DNA of 64,000 nt, from contig CM022948.1 in the NCBI GenBank assembly GCA_012931725.1, positions 18,158,355 to 18,222,354 of the forward strand, given 5' to 3'. The position numbers and the translations under genes are program-made. Origin of the DNA: Litsea cubeba (Eukaryota; Streptophyta; Magnoliopsida; Laurales; Lauraceae). The stretch's first letter is position 1, and every line of letters starts with the position of its first letter. A model generated the notes under the pieces. The model had not been told where the DNA came from and ran no database searches. It was given only the letters and a program-made list of their open reading frames with translations. This document shows, in pieces, positions 45,301 to 55,954 of the stretch.

Positions 45301-46079
45301 ACTAGCCTCCCTGGGAAAGTTCGACCTGTTACTCGGTCTCCATCGATGGGTAGGCCGTATATATAAGCAACGTCTTCCAACGTAACAGTTGCTTCACCAG
45401 ATGGAAAATGGAAAGTGTTCGTTTCAGGCCGCCACCTCTCTACCAATGCCGTTATTAACGCGTGATCTATGACTATACGACTTATATCTGCCAAATAATG
45501 GAGACCTGTCGCCCTCACGTACTCCTTTTATTTTTTTGTAAGCCCCCATATTGCTGCGTCTGGGTTTGTTGGAATGCACCTGAGGCGACCGAACTCCTGC
45601 ACATATTAATCCTTACAAGGCTAGTTAGGAATCATACACCAAATGTAAACAACAAGAAGATATATAACTATCAATTACGAAAGACAACCACTGTAGAAAT
45701 GCTTATTGTTAGGGATTTTGTATATTGCAATTTGATGGATGCATCATTCATTTAATTCATCATTTGAATTCACACACATGCATTGTTTTAGAAACCTTGA
45801 AATCTTGATTTACTCATGCAATGCTTTAAATCTTGTAAATCATATGTTTCATGCATGTTTTGGTTTTCATCTTGGATGCAATTTAATTTGAAAAATAATT
45901 TTTATATATCAAGCAAGCCTATGGTTTTAAATCTTTCTAATCATTTTAGGCTTTTTATATTTCATGTTTTTAAACCTCTTAGAATGATTTAAAAACATGT
46001 TTCCAAGCTTGAATTTATGGCCCAAAAATCCCCACTTGAAAAACCTTTAAATATGCAAAATTGTGGGAAAATGGTCTAT

Positions 46080-46250
46080 GGACCCGGTCAACCGATAGTG
46101 TGTTCGGTCGACCGAGCCATGGACTCGGTCGACCGAAGACACTATAGGTCGACCGAGAAAGTGACCGTTGGGCATTTTTTCAAACGATCTGATTTTTAAC
46201 CGTTAAGGGTCGGTCGACCGAGCCAAGTTGGGGGTCGACCGAGGACACGC
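46080..46250. repeat. Cluster of GGTCGACCGA motifs in the Copia LTR
   Basis: CGGTCGACCGA or close variants occur at least six times between about 46086 and 46242, close upstream of the TATA box. Each contains the palindrome GGTCGACC. The position fits promoter-binding sites of the LTR. Confidence 0.7.
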
Positions 46251-46268
46251 AGGAACTCAACTTTTGAG

Positions 46269-46276
46269 TATAAAAA
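46269..46276 (+). promoter_or_regulatory. TATA box of the Copia-type LTR
   Basis: TATAAAAA followed by GGGG, just downstream of the GGTCGACCGA cluster. Confidence 0.5.
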
Positions 46277-47158
46277 GGGGTTCATTCCCATTGAAAAAGG
46301 TTGAACAATTTAGAGCTTCTAAGCACTCTTTGAGGAGTTTGGAGAGAAGAAAAAGGGGATGAACTAAGAGAGATCAAGGGGGTCATTAGTAAAGCTCAAG
46401 CTTGGATTAATGAAGTTAAATCACTAAGTAAGCTTTACCTTTCTTTATCATTTGTTATATGCTTTGTTTTAAATCTTTGGTAAATGATTTTTAGCATGAT
46501 AACAATGATGTTTTGAATCCTTAATATATTTAATCTTTGATTTATTTGTATTGGATTCTACTTCTTGATTCAAACCAAGTTTGTTTTATAAACTTTGTTA
46601 ATCATGCTTTGCAAAATCCTTAATTCCTTTTATGGCATGATTCGTTTACTTGTTTGAATCTTCATTGTTGTTTTCAATCTCTTTAGAACTTTAGTTAAAC
46701 CTTTATTTTTGAAAACAACATTGCACATGCATCACTTGATTAGTCTTAATCATTTTCATACAACTTGTGATTTTTAGATTTTCATATCATTCACAAGTTT
46801 GTAATTGTTCAAGTGATTTGCATTTGACTTCAATCATATCTTTTATGTGCTTTAAACTTTGAATGCTTTAAGCATAAAATTCATTGGACTTAATTTAAAC
46901 TTGATTGAAGTTCTACACACACACACACACCCCATGAGCATTCATCTTTGCATTTCTTAGTGTGTTGTGTGAGTTTGTTTTACAATTTCATATCCGCCTA
47001 TTTAGAGGCAATTTATTAGAGCTTAAAGTGTAATCTCTTAGAGTGTTTTGTGAAGACACTTTCTTTGAGAGAAATCATTTGCTTGTAAGGTTATTGCTTA
47101 GCCATATAAAAGCATTGTGTATAGGTTGTTGTTTAGCCTAGAAAAACAACATTGTAAG

Positions 47159-50100
47159 TGTCACGCCCCGAAACCGGGACCTGCAGCGAACCGATCTCGG
47201 GGTGCGAAATTTTGGAATAATTTGAAACTTTTTGTTATAGTTCCCAAGATCCGCGTGAATGAGGATAAACAATTTCCATCACGATCGGAGTATATTTTCG
47301 CGGAAGCTAAACATGGTGTTACGACTCGGAATCCGTGGCCATCGGGTTCCGTGTCGCACGCAACCAATATCATAAAGCCATCAAATAAACAGACTGGCAT
47401 AAATTGTCAATCATAGAACACTGAGCTGGTAGTAACAAATCTATTATTTCCCACATATTCAAATTACAATTAACAAATGTCTTAATTACAAACCCAAAAG
47501 AAAAAGGCTAACAAAGCCATACAATATCCAACTAGTGTCATACTACCCCAAGTGTTAGATACGAACTCCGGTACCAAACTTGACATCTGGATGATATCAG
47601 TGGGCAGCCTCTCACGTCAGACCGGCGATCCCACCGCCTCCTCTGATCAAACACCTAAAAAAACAGAAAAGAAGAGACTGGCACCAAACAAACAGGGTCA
47701 GACACGACGGTCTGGCAAGTAAATAAACAAGTAATATGAAACAAAAGAAACATACATAAAACCAGACGAAATCATCGTAAAACCGAATAAAGAGTCTAAC
47801 CAATAATAACAATAAATCACGATAAAACGATCGAAAGACCGAACATAAATATCAAAGCAATAAAAGGACAATCTCAGAAGTACGAATGTCTCGAAATATA
47901 GTAGCCCGCATAAAGCATTTAATGGTTGGAAATACCTTTCAAATCCTAAATAAAGGCAATAATATGATAAATGATCGACATCGTAAACATTAACCAAATC
48001 AAAGCATAAAGAGTATAACCCACAAGAATCATGAAATAAAGTAATATACAGATAAAACCTTGGTGACCACAAATAGCTAAATCCTCCTATTACCGAAGTA
48101 ATAAGAGCAGACAGAAACGTAGCCACTGAACGTGGTACTAGAAATAGGATCAGAACCGTAGCCATACAAATGGGACCGGCAGATCAAAAATCAGAACCGT
48201 AGCCATACAAATGGGACCGGCAGATAAAACCGTTGCCATGGTCGGTACAGACAGAATCCAAGCTGCAGCTGGCGGACAGATTAAAGATCCCAAGCCGGGT
48301 GATCAGCCCGACAAGGTGACCTAAGCCTAGTGGTGCCTTTAGTTTTCGAAACTCAAACCGATACAAATCTAACATAATACTAATCCCTTTGGCTCAGGGG
48401 CTCACACCACATAGCTCTGGCCCCGTCTTGCCTCGAGGTTTTATTTCCAAATACTAATCTTAACAAAATGATAGTCTCATCGAAGAAATCCCGAATGTGA
48501 TAAACCACTCCAATCTCTTTTCAAATCGAATCGGAGAAAACATACGAATATCCATGATAAACCGTTCAAATACACATCAAAGTGATTTGTATAAAATCAT
48601 ACGATCAACCCTTTCGAACATGGGAAAACACATGATTTTATAACAAATCACCGATGCTATTTAAATTAGTTTACCAAAGAGTGCAAATACAAATACCAAC
48701 ACATTTTCTGACTTGAAATGGAATGGATAGTGGAGACTGACCTAATGACTTACCAAGGAGCCATCCCAATACACATTTAACCTTTAAACATTGATTAGTA
48801 AAGAGTGTGTTTGATGCCAATGAAAATCCATAATGTTTAAATGATAAAGTGCGTATTGAGACTTGAAGGGTTCCCGGATAATTTCACATATGTACATTCT
48901 CACATCATTCCCATTTCACCAATTTCCAAGGATCAAAAGAAATGTCAAAACTCTTAAAAACAGGCCCATAGCTGGCCTTAAACCAAGTCCAAAATAGCCT
49001 ACTCATTAACCCAAAATAGCCCCTTTAAACAAGGCCTAAACAATTCTCAAAACAGTCCAAAAACTAAGCTTGAATGGACCACTAAACAAACTTTAAAAAC
49101 AGCCCAAAGCTAAACATTTATTGGCCCACAAAACAGACTTAAAAACAGCCCAAAACCAAACTTGAATGGCCCACAAAACTGATTTTTAAAACAACCCAAA
49201 ACTGAACCTTAACCAAGCCCACGAAACAAGTTTTAAATCAGTCCAATATCAGGCCCAAAGATGACCCAATATCATATCTGAAATGGCCCAAAAGCTGACT
49301 TGAATCAGGCCCAAGGAAGCCCCAACAATCCGGCCCACAAAACAATCCAAACTCAGGCCCAAACCAGCCCCAGGCTGAGCTGGGCCTCGCTCGAGCGAAC
49401 CCAGGTCCGCTCGAGCGGACCCAGACAGTAGCTGGGTCGCTCGAGCGGACTGGGCCTGCCCAGTCCAGCTCGGCAGTTCTGTTCTTGCATTTTTTTCTTC
49501 TTTTTCTTGATTCTTTTGATTCCTTTTCTTTCATACTAATTTCCAAGATTTGTTGGGCCCTTCCTTGACCTTCCAAACTCATCAAAACCATCCATAAATC
49601 ATTCTAATTGGCCCAAACACAACACTTTTTAAAGCAAAGTTTTCTCCCTTTCATTGGACACCATACTTAACACAAAGAAGACTAATTTTTCAGGATGACC
49701 AAAGTGAAAACCAAACTCCCAACTCATTGTACAATAGCAACATAATTGGAAATCAACATAACATTGCTTCATTCATTCAAAGTAAATCCATATTTAATAA
49801 AGGATTAGAACATAATGAGGAAAAACCATGAAACCAAACAAGAAACCTACAAACATCATATTAATTGAAAATTTCACTTGCCTTGGTCAAGATAGGAGTA
49901 AAATTACTCTCCAAACAATGCCTTAGAGCCTCAAGCTTCAAATCTACAAAAACCCCAAAATTTTCCCAAGAAAACCCTAAAATGTCAACATTGGTAAACC
50001 TCCAAGGAAAACCCTAGCAAATGGGTTTAAAACACTCCAAATGGAGAGGAAAACAAGAATCTCAAGAAAAGAAAACCATTGCTAACCTTGAGAAATCCAA

Positions 50101-50835
50101 ACAAAGAAGAGAGGCTTGAATGAAGGTCTTTCCTAAGCTCAAAATCCTTGCAAATGGGTTCTTTGGGAAGCTAAGAGGAAGGAGAAGAAGATGGGAAGCT
50201 CAACTCTCCATTTAGCATCAAAGAAGAAGGGATACATGAGGAGAGAGAAAGGGGGCTGGGAGAAACCCTATCTCCTCCCTTGTTGCAGGAAAAAGGAAAA
50301 ATGGGGAAGACAAGAGCCCATGGTTCCTTATAAAGAGAACAATGGGTTGGGTCCCATGGGCCCCAAACTTCACAAGGCTGAAACTAACACTTGCGGGCCC
50401 CGAACGAAAACGACGAAGAAGACAAAAACGATCGGCGAAATATCTACTTTCCAAAAAGTATATTTTTCCCAAATTCTGAAATTTTCGAAATTCATGGACA
50501 GATTTAATGTGAAAGGTCAGTTTTGCCCTTTTCCTCGAAAAACGTGATTTCTGAGTATCAAATCATAATGGTCAAAACATGAAAGTTGTTAAACTTCATC
50601 AAATGAGTCAAAATACGTCAAATCCAGAATTTTTAGAAATGAAAAGTAATTTCTCATAAAAATACAAATCATATGGACCGGGTCAAACTAAAGTCAACGG
50701 TCTACAAAATCTCAAAGACTAAGGAAAAATCTAGTCAAACTCAAAAACGCGGTCAAACTAAATCAAATCTCACTTAAAAAGCTAAACCATGATTAAAATA
50801 ATACTAAACAAAAGGATTGGGGTCGGGATCATACA
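47159..50835 (+). mobile_element. 3.7-kb solo LTR (TGTCACGCCCC type) nested in the Copia LTR
   Basis: Starts TGTCACGCCCCGAAACCGGG, ends GGGTCGGGATCATACA, and is flanked by the identical pentamer GTAAG (47154-47158 and 50836-50840). No gag-pol motif is present and internal ORFs are short. Both ends match the long LTRs of gypsy elements of the Del/Tekay kind as I know them. The simplest reading is a solo LTR; a large non-autonomous element with unseen structure is the alternative. It contains diverged repeats of AAAACAGCCCAAA type (48950-49330), a 41-bp duplication (48148, 48189) and a GCTCGAGCGGAC cluster (49389-49450). Confidence 0.75.
48148..48228. repeat. 41-bp tandem duplication in the large LTR
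   Basis: TCAGAACCGTAGCCATACAA starts at about 48148 and again at 48189, followed in both by ATGGGACCGGCAGAT. Confidence 0.85.
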
Positions 50836-51240
50836 GTAAGGTTATTGCTTATCCTTGGAAAGCATATTGTAGAGGTTATTGCTTAGCCTTTTGAAACATA
50901 ATAGTGAAAATCCGGTGGGGTGTTGGATACACAAGCCGGTAGTGGATGTAGGCATTGAGGCCGAACCACTATAAATGATTGTGTAGTGGTGATTATTTTT
51001 ATTAGCTTCCGCATTTTGTTTGTTTAATCATCACATGTGACTAGTTTAATTTTAAAGAATGTAAAATTGGTCATAGTTGGTCACTAGTTGTAGCTCACCC
51101 TATTCACCCCCCCCCTCTAGGGTTAGGATCTCCCGGACTTTCAATACCTCTCCAGCACGAATTCCTTCTGATATATGATATTGTTGGTTATATAGGAGAA
51201 CTTTCGGAGCATCAGCGGGCTGATTTTCGTTCGTCTGCAT

Positions 51241-52399
51241 AGTAACAAACATAGCTTTTCAACTTCTAAAAATTATAGGTGCATAACCACAAAAAGGGAG
51301 AACTCTTATGCAAAATATATTGCAAACTTGACATAATTATGAATGTCTCGTTAAACTTTAGCTTGCAGTTATGTATTATATAGACACTGGAGAGATTCAT
51401 ATTTACTCATTTATTTCTTTGTGTCTTAAAAGTAGATTGTCACAATCCATTTGGAGAGAAGAGGACCATGTGCAGTAGGGGCAATTGACCATAAATGGAG
51501 TATGCACAAACTTTATAAAATCCATGCAATGGGCCCAGTATGATAAGGCCAACCTGCTCATACCACATGTGCACCCCCTACCCTCCCCTCCCCCCAACTC
51601 AAAAAATCAAAATGGCACACATCCAATTCTACTCCTAACAGGATGCATCATGTAAAACACTCAATTTATTTCATTAGAGTTAAATCATGTGTTTTAACTC
51701 TTTCATGTGATAAATCCAACGGTGATTCCCGCACCAATTGAATTGAAATTTTTTATGAGGTGTCTTTACACTCCTTGGTGTGTGATATGAGTGGCAGCAA
51801 TTCATGAATGGTGGGATAATGTGTGTTTTGCATGGTTCACTCTTACAAGTGAGAGAGAACAAAGCTCGTGCGAAAATTATATGCTCACCCTACATTACCT
51901 TATGCAATCCGTATTAGACCATACTTTCCTACACATAACCCAATTAAATCATTGTTACACCTAACCAAAACAACGTAACATTCCGTAATCGCTACTATTC
52001 CTTCACCAGATCATTGGGTTCCAATGTGTTAGTTAGAATCCAACTCAATCCCATTTGGGTAAACACAAGCGAGAACTTTTGAATAGTTCAGATCTCTATA
52101 ACATGGACTCAGAAGTAGAACTCTTAATTCAGCTAACCATACCCTGTTATAAGCACCCATAGAGAAAGAGGGTCGGAAAAACATCCTACCATAGTTTCTA
52201 AAGTGTAGCTCAAATCACATTTTTTGTGGGGCACATTTAGGTGCCTTCCCATCATATGTTATGATTGATAGCCTTGATTCAAAAGAAAAACCAAAGAAAT
52301 GAGAATTTGATGGTATTGATTTTTTTGTACTTAACAGGTATTTGGGCAGCTATTTTAATGGGGGTCTGACTATTAAGCGTACCAATCTAGTTTCATGGT
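51241..52399. other. 5' flank of the ULP gene, no gene seen
   Basis: AT-rich sequence inside MULE-2 right of ULP exon 1, probably promoter or leader intron. Confidence 0.4.
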
Positions 52400-52860
52400 T
52401 GTGCCCTCATTTTGGAATCCTTAAGCAACTAAACTTGATGGTAGCTTCATTAAATCTGTAAGTAGTGGATGAATTGGATGTGTTATTGGAGATTGGTCTA
52501 TGAACGTTGTTAGAATATTTTCAAGACAAGTGGAATGCTCGAATGGTATTGAAACTGAATTCTTTGCTCTTATGATTGGTTGTCATGAGTCTCATCCTAA
52601 GGACGGTTATAATTCAGTAATTGAAGTTGATTGTTTTCTCTGCAATTCAATGGGGGTCAAGAAATACTTTATATGCCCCCGGCATCTGGCGGATTGAGTT
52701 GAGGAGGTTCATGATATTTTAAGTCTATTGGAGGCTACTTTTCATCATGTTCTTAAGGAGGCAAATTTTAAGGCATATGCTTTGACAAAGGAGGGAGTTT
52801 TTATCACATCAAATATGTTTTTATGTCTATTCTCTCTTTTTTTTTTTTTGTGTTAGCAAC
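52400..52860 (+). mobile_element. LINE remnant: RNase H domain and T-rich tail
   Basis: Plus-strand readings GILKQLNLMVASL, IGCVIGDWSMNVVRIF, IETEFFALMIGCHES, NSVIEVDCFL and FHHVLKEANFKAYALTKEG line up with the RNase H domain at the C terminus of plant L1 LINEs (family pattern: LDGS, GVIRD, AE..AL, VE.DS, RE.N..AD.LAK). Several stops are present. It lies in the leader region of the ULP gene of MULE-2. Confidence 0.65.
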
Positions 52861-53700
52861 TTGCATTTTTCTTGTTTGAGTTAGGGAGGCATGATTTCCT
52901 TAAACGAGGAAGAGGGTGTACAAATCCCACACCACAAATGAACAAGTAGTAACTTATAACATTTGTGAAAAGTTGTGATTTCTAAAATTCTCACAACAAC
53001 TTTCATCCACCAATAGCTTTGTGCCAGATTGCACCTACCACCTACAGTGTGGCCATTGTGCAATCCAAAAGCCTCTTCATTGACACACATGAATGCCACA
53101 TTCTGCGCCTAAAATAGAGGACATAAACGACCTGGGCATATATTCCTACAATATATAAGTTGTCTGCGACACCTCATTGGCTTACGATCCACATGGTTTG
53201 ACCCACCACTCCAAATTCTATATTCCTAACTTTCTACTCAATCTTAAGAGAAACGTATGGATGGTTCTAGGTATATCAATTGAGCAGATGAAGAAAAGTA
53301 GAGGGAGACATAATATGGAAAATGATTGGAGTTTTATGCATTACTTGCAATATTATAATATAGTGATGGTTAAGGATAGAGGGGAAGAATAGAACGTATA
53401 GGTCTGTTAACAGAAATATAATAACCAGAAGCAGCATTACATGGACTATTTAATCTCTCTCTAAATCATTTTTAATCAACAATCTGTATATAGAATTCTT
53501 AATCTCTCTTTCTATGTATGTAAATGTATAACCGACCCAAAATATCTCTATGCCAGTTGTGAAACCAAGATCTAGCAATGCCAATAAAGGTGTGAAACCC
53601 ATCTTTCACAAAACTCAAGTGTCAACGTGGTAACAATGCAACCCATTTTTTCTTCAAAAAACCTAATCAACAAACCTAATAAGACAAAATAACTCTGATT
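52861..53700. other. No gene seen
   Basis: AT-rich interior of MULE-2 near its right end. Confidence 0.4.
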
Positions 53701-53836
53701 TCGTTTAATGTAGGGATTCGGTTTCATGTTTAAGAATTATGAGGAAATAAGGAACTCGTATTCTAGATCCAATGAAAAGCACCGAAAGCTCTGTTTGAAC
53801 CCTAATAAAAATAAGACAAAACGAGTATAATACATA

Positions 53837-54020
53837 CCTCCATGTGCTTGGAAACAGTGTATAAGCTTTGAAAGATGGCACCAAATGATGCTTGGGACCA
53901 CAGCCTGGGACCAACGAAAGGGAGAGGTGTCGACAGGCACTGTCGAAGAGGATAAGGGAAAAAGGAAGAAGAAGAAATGGGGAAGAAAGGGTCTCTTGCG
54001 GTTTTAGTATAAACGCACCA
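53837..54020 (-). other. Possible leader exon of the PMD-ULP1 gene
   Basis: GC-richer sequence next to the right TIR ends on the minus strand at CACATGGAG followed by GTATGTATTA, a strong donor. In MULE-1 the equivalent place has a similar donor (near 36087). Inferred from position only. Confidence 0.35.
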
Positions 54021-54143
54021 ATTGTCGATATCGACAACTTCAATATACATATAAAAAAAAAACCGGAAGGGGCCCTTTTCTAAACACCTACTGGGTGGGT
54101 TTCCAGGTCATGGCTCACTTAAGAGATATCCAGTAGTTTCCTC
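54021..54143 (-). repeat. Right TIR of MULE-2
   Basis: Contains ATTGTCGATATCGACAACT (54021-54039), the array palindrome with one outer base changed, about 105 bp from the tip. The adjacent minus-strand sequence up to the donor GTATGTATTA near 53836 looks like a leader exon for the ULP gene. Confidence 0.75.
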
Positions 54144-54152
54144 TTTTATAAC

Positions 54153-55158
54153 GTACAAACATCTTTTGGAGCCAATAATTGTATAACAATATCTGTGATG
54201 AAGCAGCACTATGAGATACCCTCATTTACCACAAATGGGCTAAAGATCTTCTAGTCCAATCTATTAATTAACACAACAGCATGGAAGTAAATATCAATAA
54301 AATAGTTTTTTATTCTTATAGCTTAAACTCCATGTTTATTTAATTATATATATAGTAAGTCTAAACTTTTTAAGTACATTTAATTAAACAGCCACTTCAG
54401 TTTACTTGTATGAGAATATGACTCCTAAAATATCAAAATGTCTTTTAATTGAAAATCAAATCAAATCTTAAAGTGGGCCGACATAAATACTTTTACCGAC
54501 GAAAACGTAACTTTTGGCGACGAAAATTTTCGTCGCCAAAAGTGCAGTTTCTTGTAGTGCATAAATAGTACAAGAATGGGGGGGGGGGGGGTATAGTAGT
54601 CTGTGTTAAGTGTAGGTATATCTTCCAAAAATATATGCAGCAACATTGTTAAATTTTACCAACTTTTAAGACATAATTTCTTTTAAAACTTAGCAATAGA
54701 GGAATAATAGGAAAATCAATATATATTTTCTAACATAGAATAAATTAATGCAAGTCAAGCAAGAAATGATATTAAAAGTAAAAGTTTAATGAATAGCTTA
54801 GTAGTACATATTATAAGTAAGTCAAGGCACTCATCAACCTTTCATTTCTAGAAACATAAAGAAGGTAAAAATGGATAAAATTAGAGAGAAAAGATGAAAA
54901 TTCTAAGTTCTAAAAAATGTCTAAATATTTATAAAAACTAATGATGTTAAAAAAAGTTTGTAATACAAAATCTCAAATGGCGCATTTAGTATCTTTCTCC
55001 ATTGCAGGATTAAAAATCACACGTCCCACATAATTTAAAGAAAAGTGGAAAGATATTAGAAGAAATAGAGATCTACTTTTCTTAATGGTAAAATGACTTG
55101 AGTCAATAATAACCCTGTGGTTTGGACAATTTGTACGTTCCAACCGTGTTTCACTCTC
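54153..55158. other. Spacer between MULE-2 and the CACTA element
   Basis: AT-rich DNA with a CACTA end fragment (next entry) and a run of 12 G at about 54579-54591. No gene seen. Confidence 0.4.
54487..54559 (-). mobile_element. Orphan terminus of a CACTA element
   Basis: On the minus strand it starts CACTACAAGAAACTGCACTT and continues into a 32-bp perfect inverted repeat with arms CTTTTGGCGACGAAAA, typical of CACTA subterminal sequence. No matching left end is visible in the window, so it is a fragment. Confidence 0.65.
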
Positions 55159-55161
55159 TTG

Positions 55162-55590
55162 CACTACTAGAAAAATGACTTTTAGTGGCCGCCATTAGCC
55201 GTCGCTAAAAGTCACCTGGCGGTCGCTAATACTCTTTAGCGACCGCCTAGCGACCGCCTGGTACATGCCGCGGAAACTTCGTCGCAAATACGCATTAGCG
55301 ACCGCGCGACCACTTTTAGCGGCCGCTATTAGCCATCGCTAAAGGTATAAACGGCGGTCACTAATGTTCTTTTTTTATTTTCAAAATACTGATATACAAC
55401 TTTTAGCGACGGCCAATGGCGGTCGTAAAAGGTAACAACGGGGGTCGCTAATACTATTTGTTTAATTTTTTAAATAATTTTTTATTCCAGTTTTGACTAT
55501 TTGCGACCGCCAGTTCACCCTTTTTTTTTATTTTGTTTTTCCTTTTGCGACCGCCATTTGTGACCGCAATGGCGGTCGCTAATGCTAATA
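55162..55590. repeat. Left subterminal repeats of the CACTA element
   Basis: At least ten copies of GGCGGTCGCTAA or its complement TTAGCGACCGCC, with variants. The right counterpart occupies about 59690-59800. Confidence 0.85.
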
Positions 55591-55954
55591 ATTTTTTTTG
55601 AAAATCCTTTTTAAATTTCACAATTTTTATCCTACTTTTTATACCTGTATTTGTACCTGAATATATTATATATCTACAACTATAACAATCAATTAAAAAT
55701 ACTAATAACAAAATAAAGTCTTATATTAAAAACATTTAAAACATTACAAATGTTTGAACAAATTATAATCATTGCAAATACACTTTAAAAAAAAAACAAA
55801 AACAAATATATTTGCTGGGCGGGGTGCCGTGATCGATCCGATGCACACAAACTTGAAGACAAAAAAGGAAAAAAAATATTAATAGTTAATTATAAAAATT
55901 ATGAATATATAGTAAATATAAACAAAATTAAGTATTAAGAGCAAAATTTTGAAA

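Larger units (their letters stand above)
45707..51143 (+). mobile_element. Large Copia-type solo LTR in intron 1 of the ULP gene
   Basis: Starts TGTTAGGGATTTTG and ends CCCGGACTTTCA. Without the nested element it is about 1.76 kb. A TATA box TATAAAAA (46269-46276) and, near the end, GGTGTTGGATACACAAGCC followed by a C-rich tract are typical of long Copia LTRs (SIRE/Angela type). The right end is four bases from the exon-1 donor. Flanks CTTAT and ATACC do not match, so I cannot confirm a target duplication. No PBS or coding region is attached. Confidence 0.65.
42360..51240 (-). pseudogene. PMD-ULP1 fusion gene of MULE-2 (C48 protease)
   Basis: Eight exons fit good splice sites: 51240-51148 (start MQTNENQPADAP), 45596-44875, 44784 to about 44608, 44505-44167, 43923-43304, 43220-43061, 42971-42756 and 42638-42360. 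Exons 2-4 encode a plant mobile domain (LVERWRPETNTFHFPSGEAT, IYGLPIDG, YAWGPACLANLYR, YWIVERHNTWRVM). Exon 5 has a basic linker (SPGKKKSSKRTTT). Exons 6-8 encode a ULP1 domain with HFTLLVGYVDQRRWEFYN, IPHQQNGNDCGIFALAF and a conserved C terminus. His, Gln and Cys are present; the usual Asp is Asn. Lesions: TAA at 45528-45530, a frame change in the A run near 45165, and a likely AG-to-AA acceptor before exon 3. Intron 1 holds 5.4 kb of retrotransposon DNA. ULP genes in MULEs are known (Kaonashi type); they are thought to cut SUMO-like modifiers. Confidence 0.82.
36896..54143 (+). mobile_element. MULE-2: two-gene Mutator-like element with TIRs and 9-bp duplication
   Basis: The left tip GAGGAAACTACTG (36896) is repeated inverted at the right tip (54143). 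Flanks TTTTATAAT (36887-36895) and TTTTATAAC (54144-54152) match at eight of nine bases. A MURA-type transposase (37684-40187) reads inward from the left. A PMD-ULP1 gene (51240-42360) reads inward from the right. Two tandem arrays lie between their 3' ends. About 5.4 kb of retrotransposon LTR was later inserted in the ULP gene, leaving a core of about 11.8 kb. Both genes carry a few nonsense or frameshift changes, so decay is recent relative to the rest of the window. Confidence 0.88.

Noticed and set aside
47117..50547. Open frames of 60-155 codons on both strands
   Set aside because: They fall in LTR sequence without motifs and do not correspond to gag or pol.
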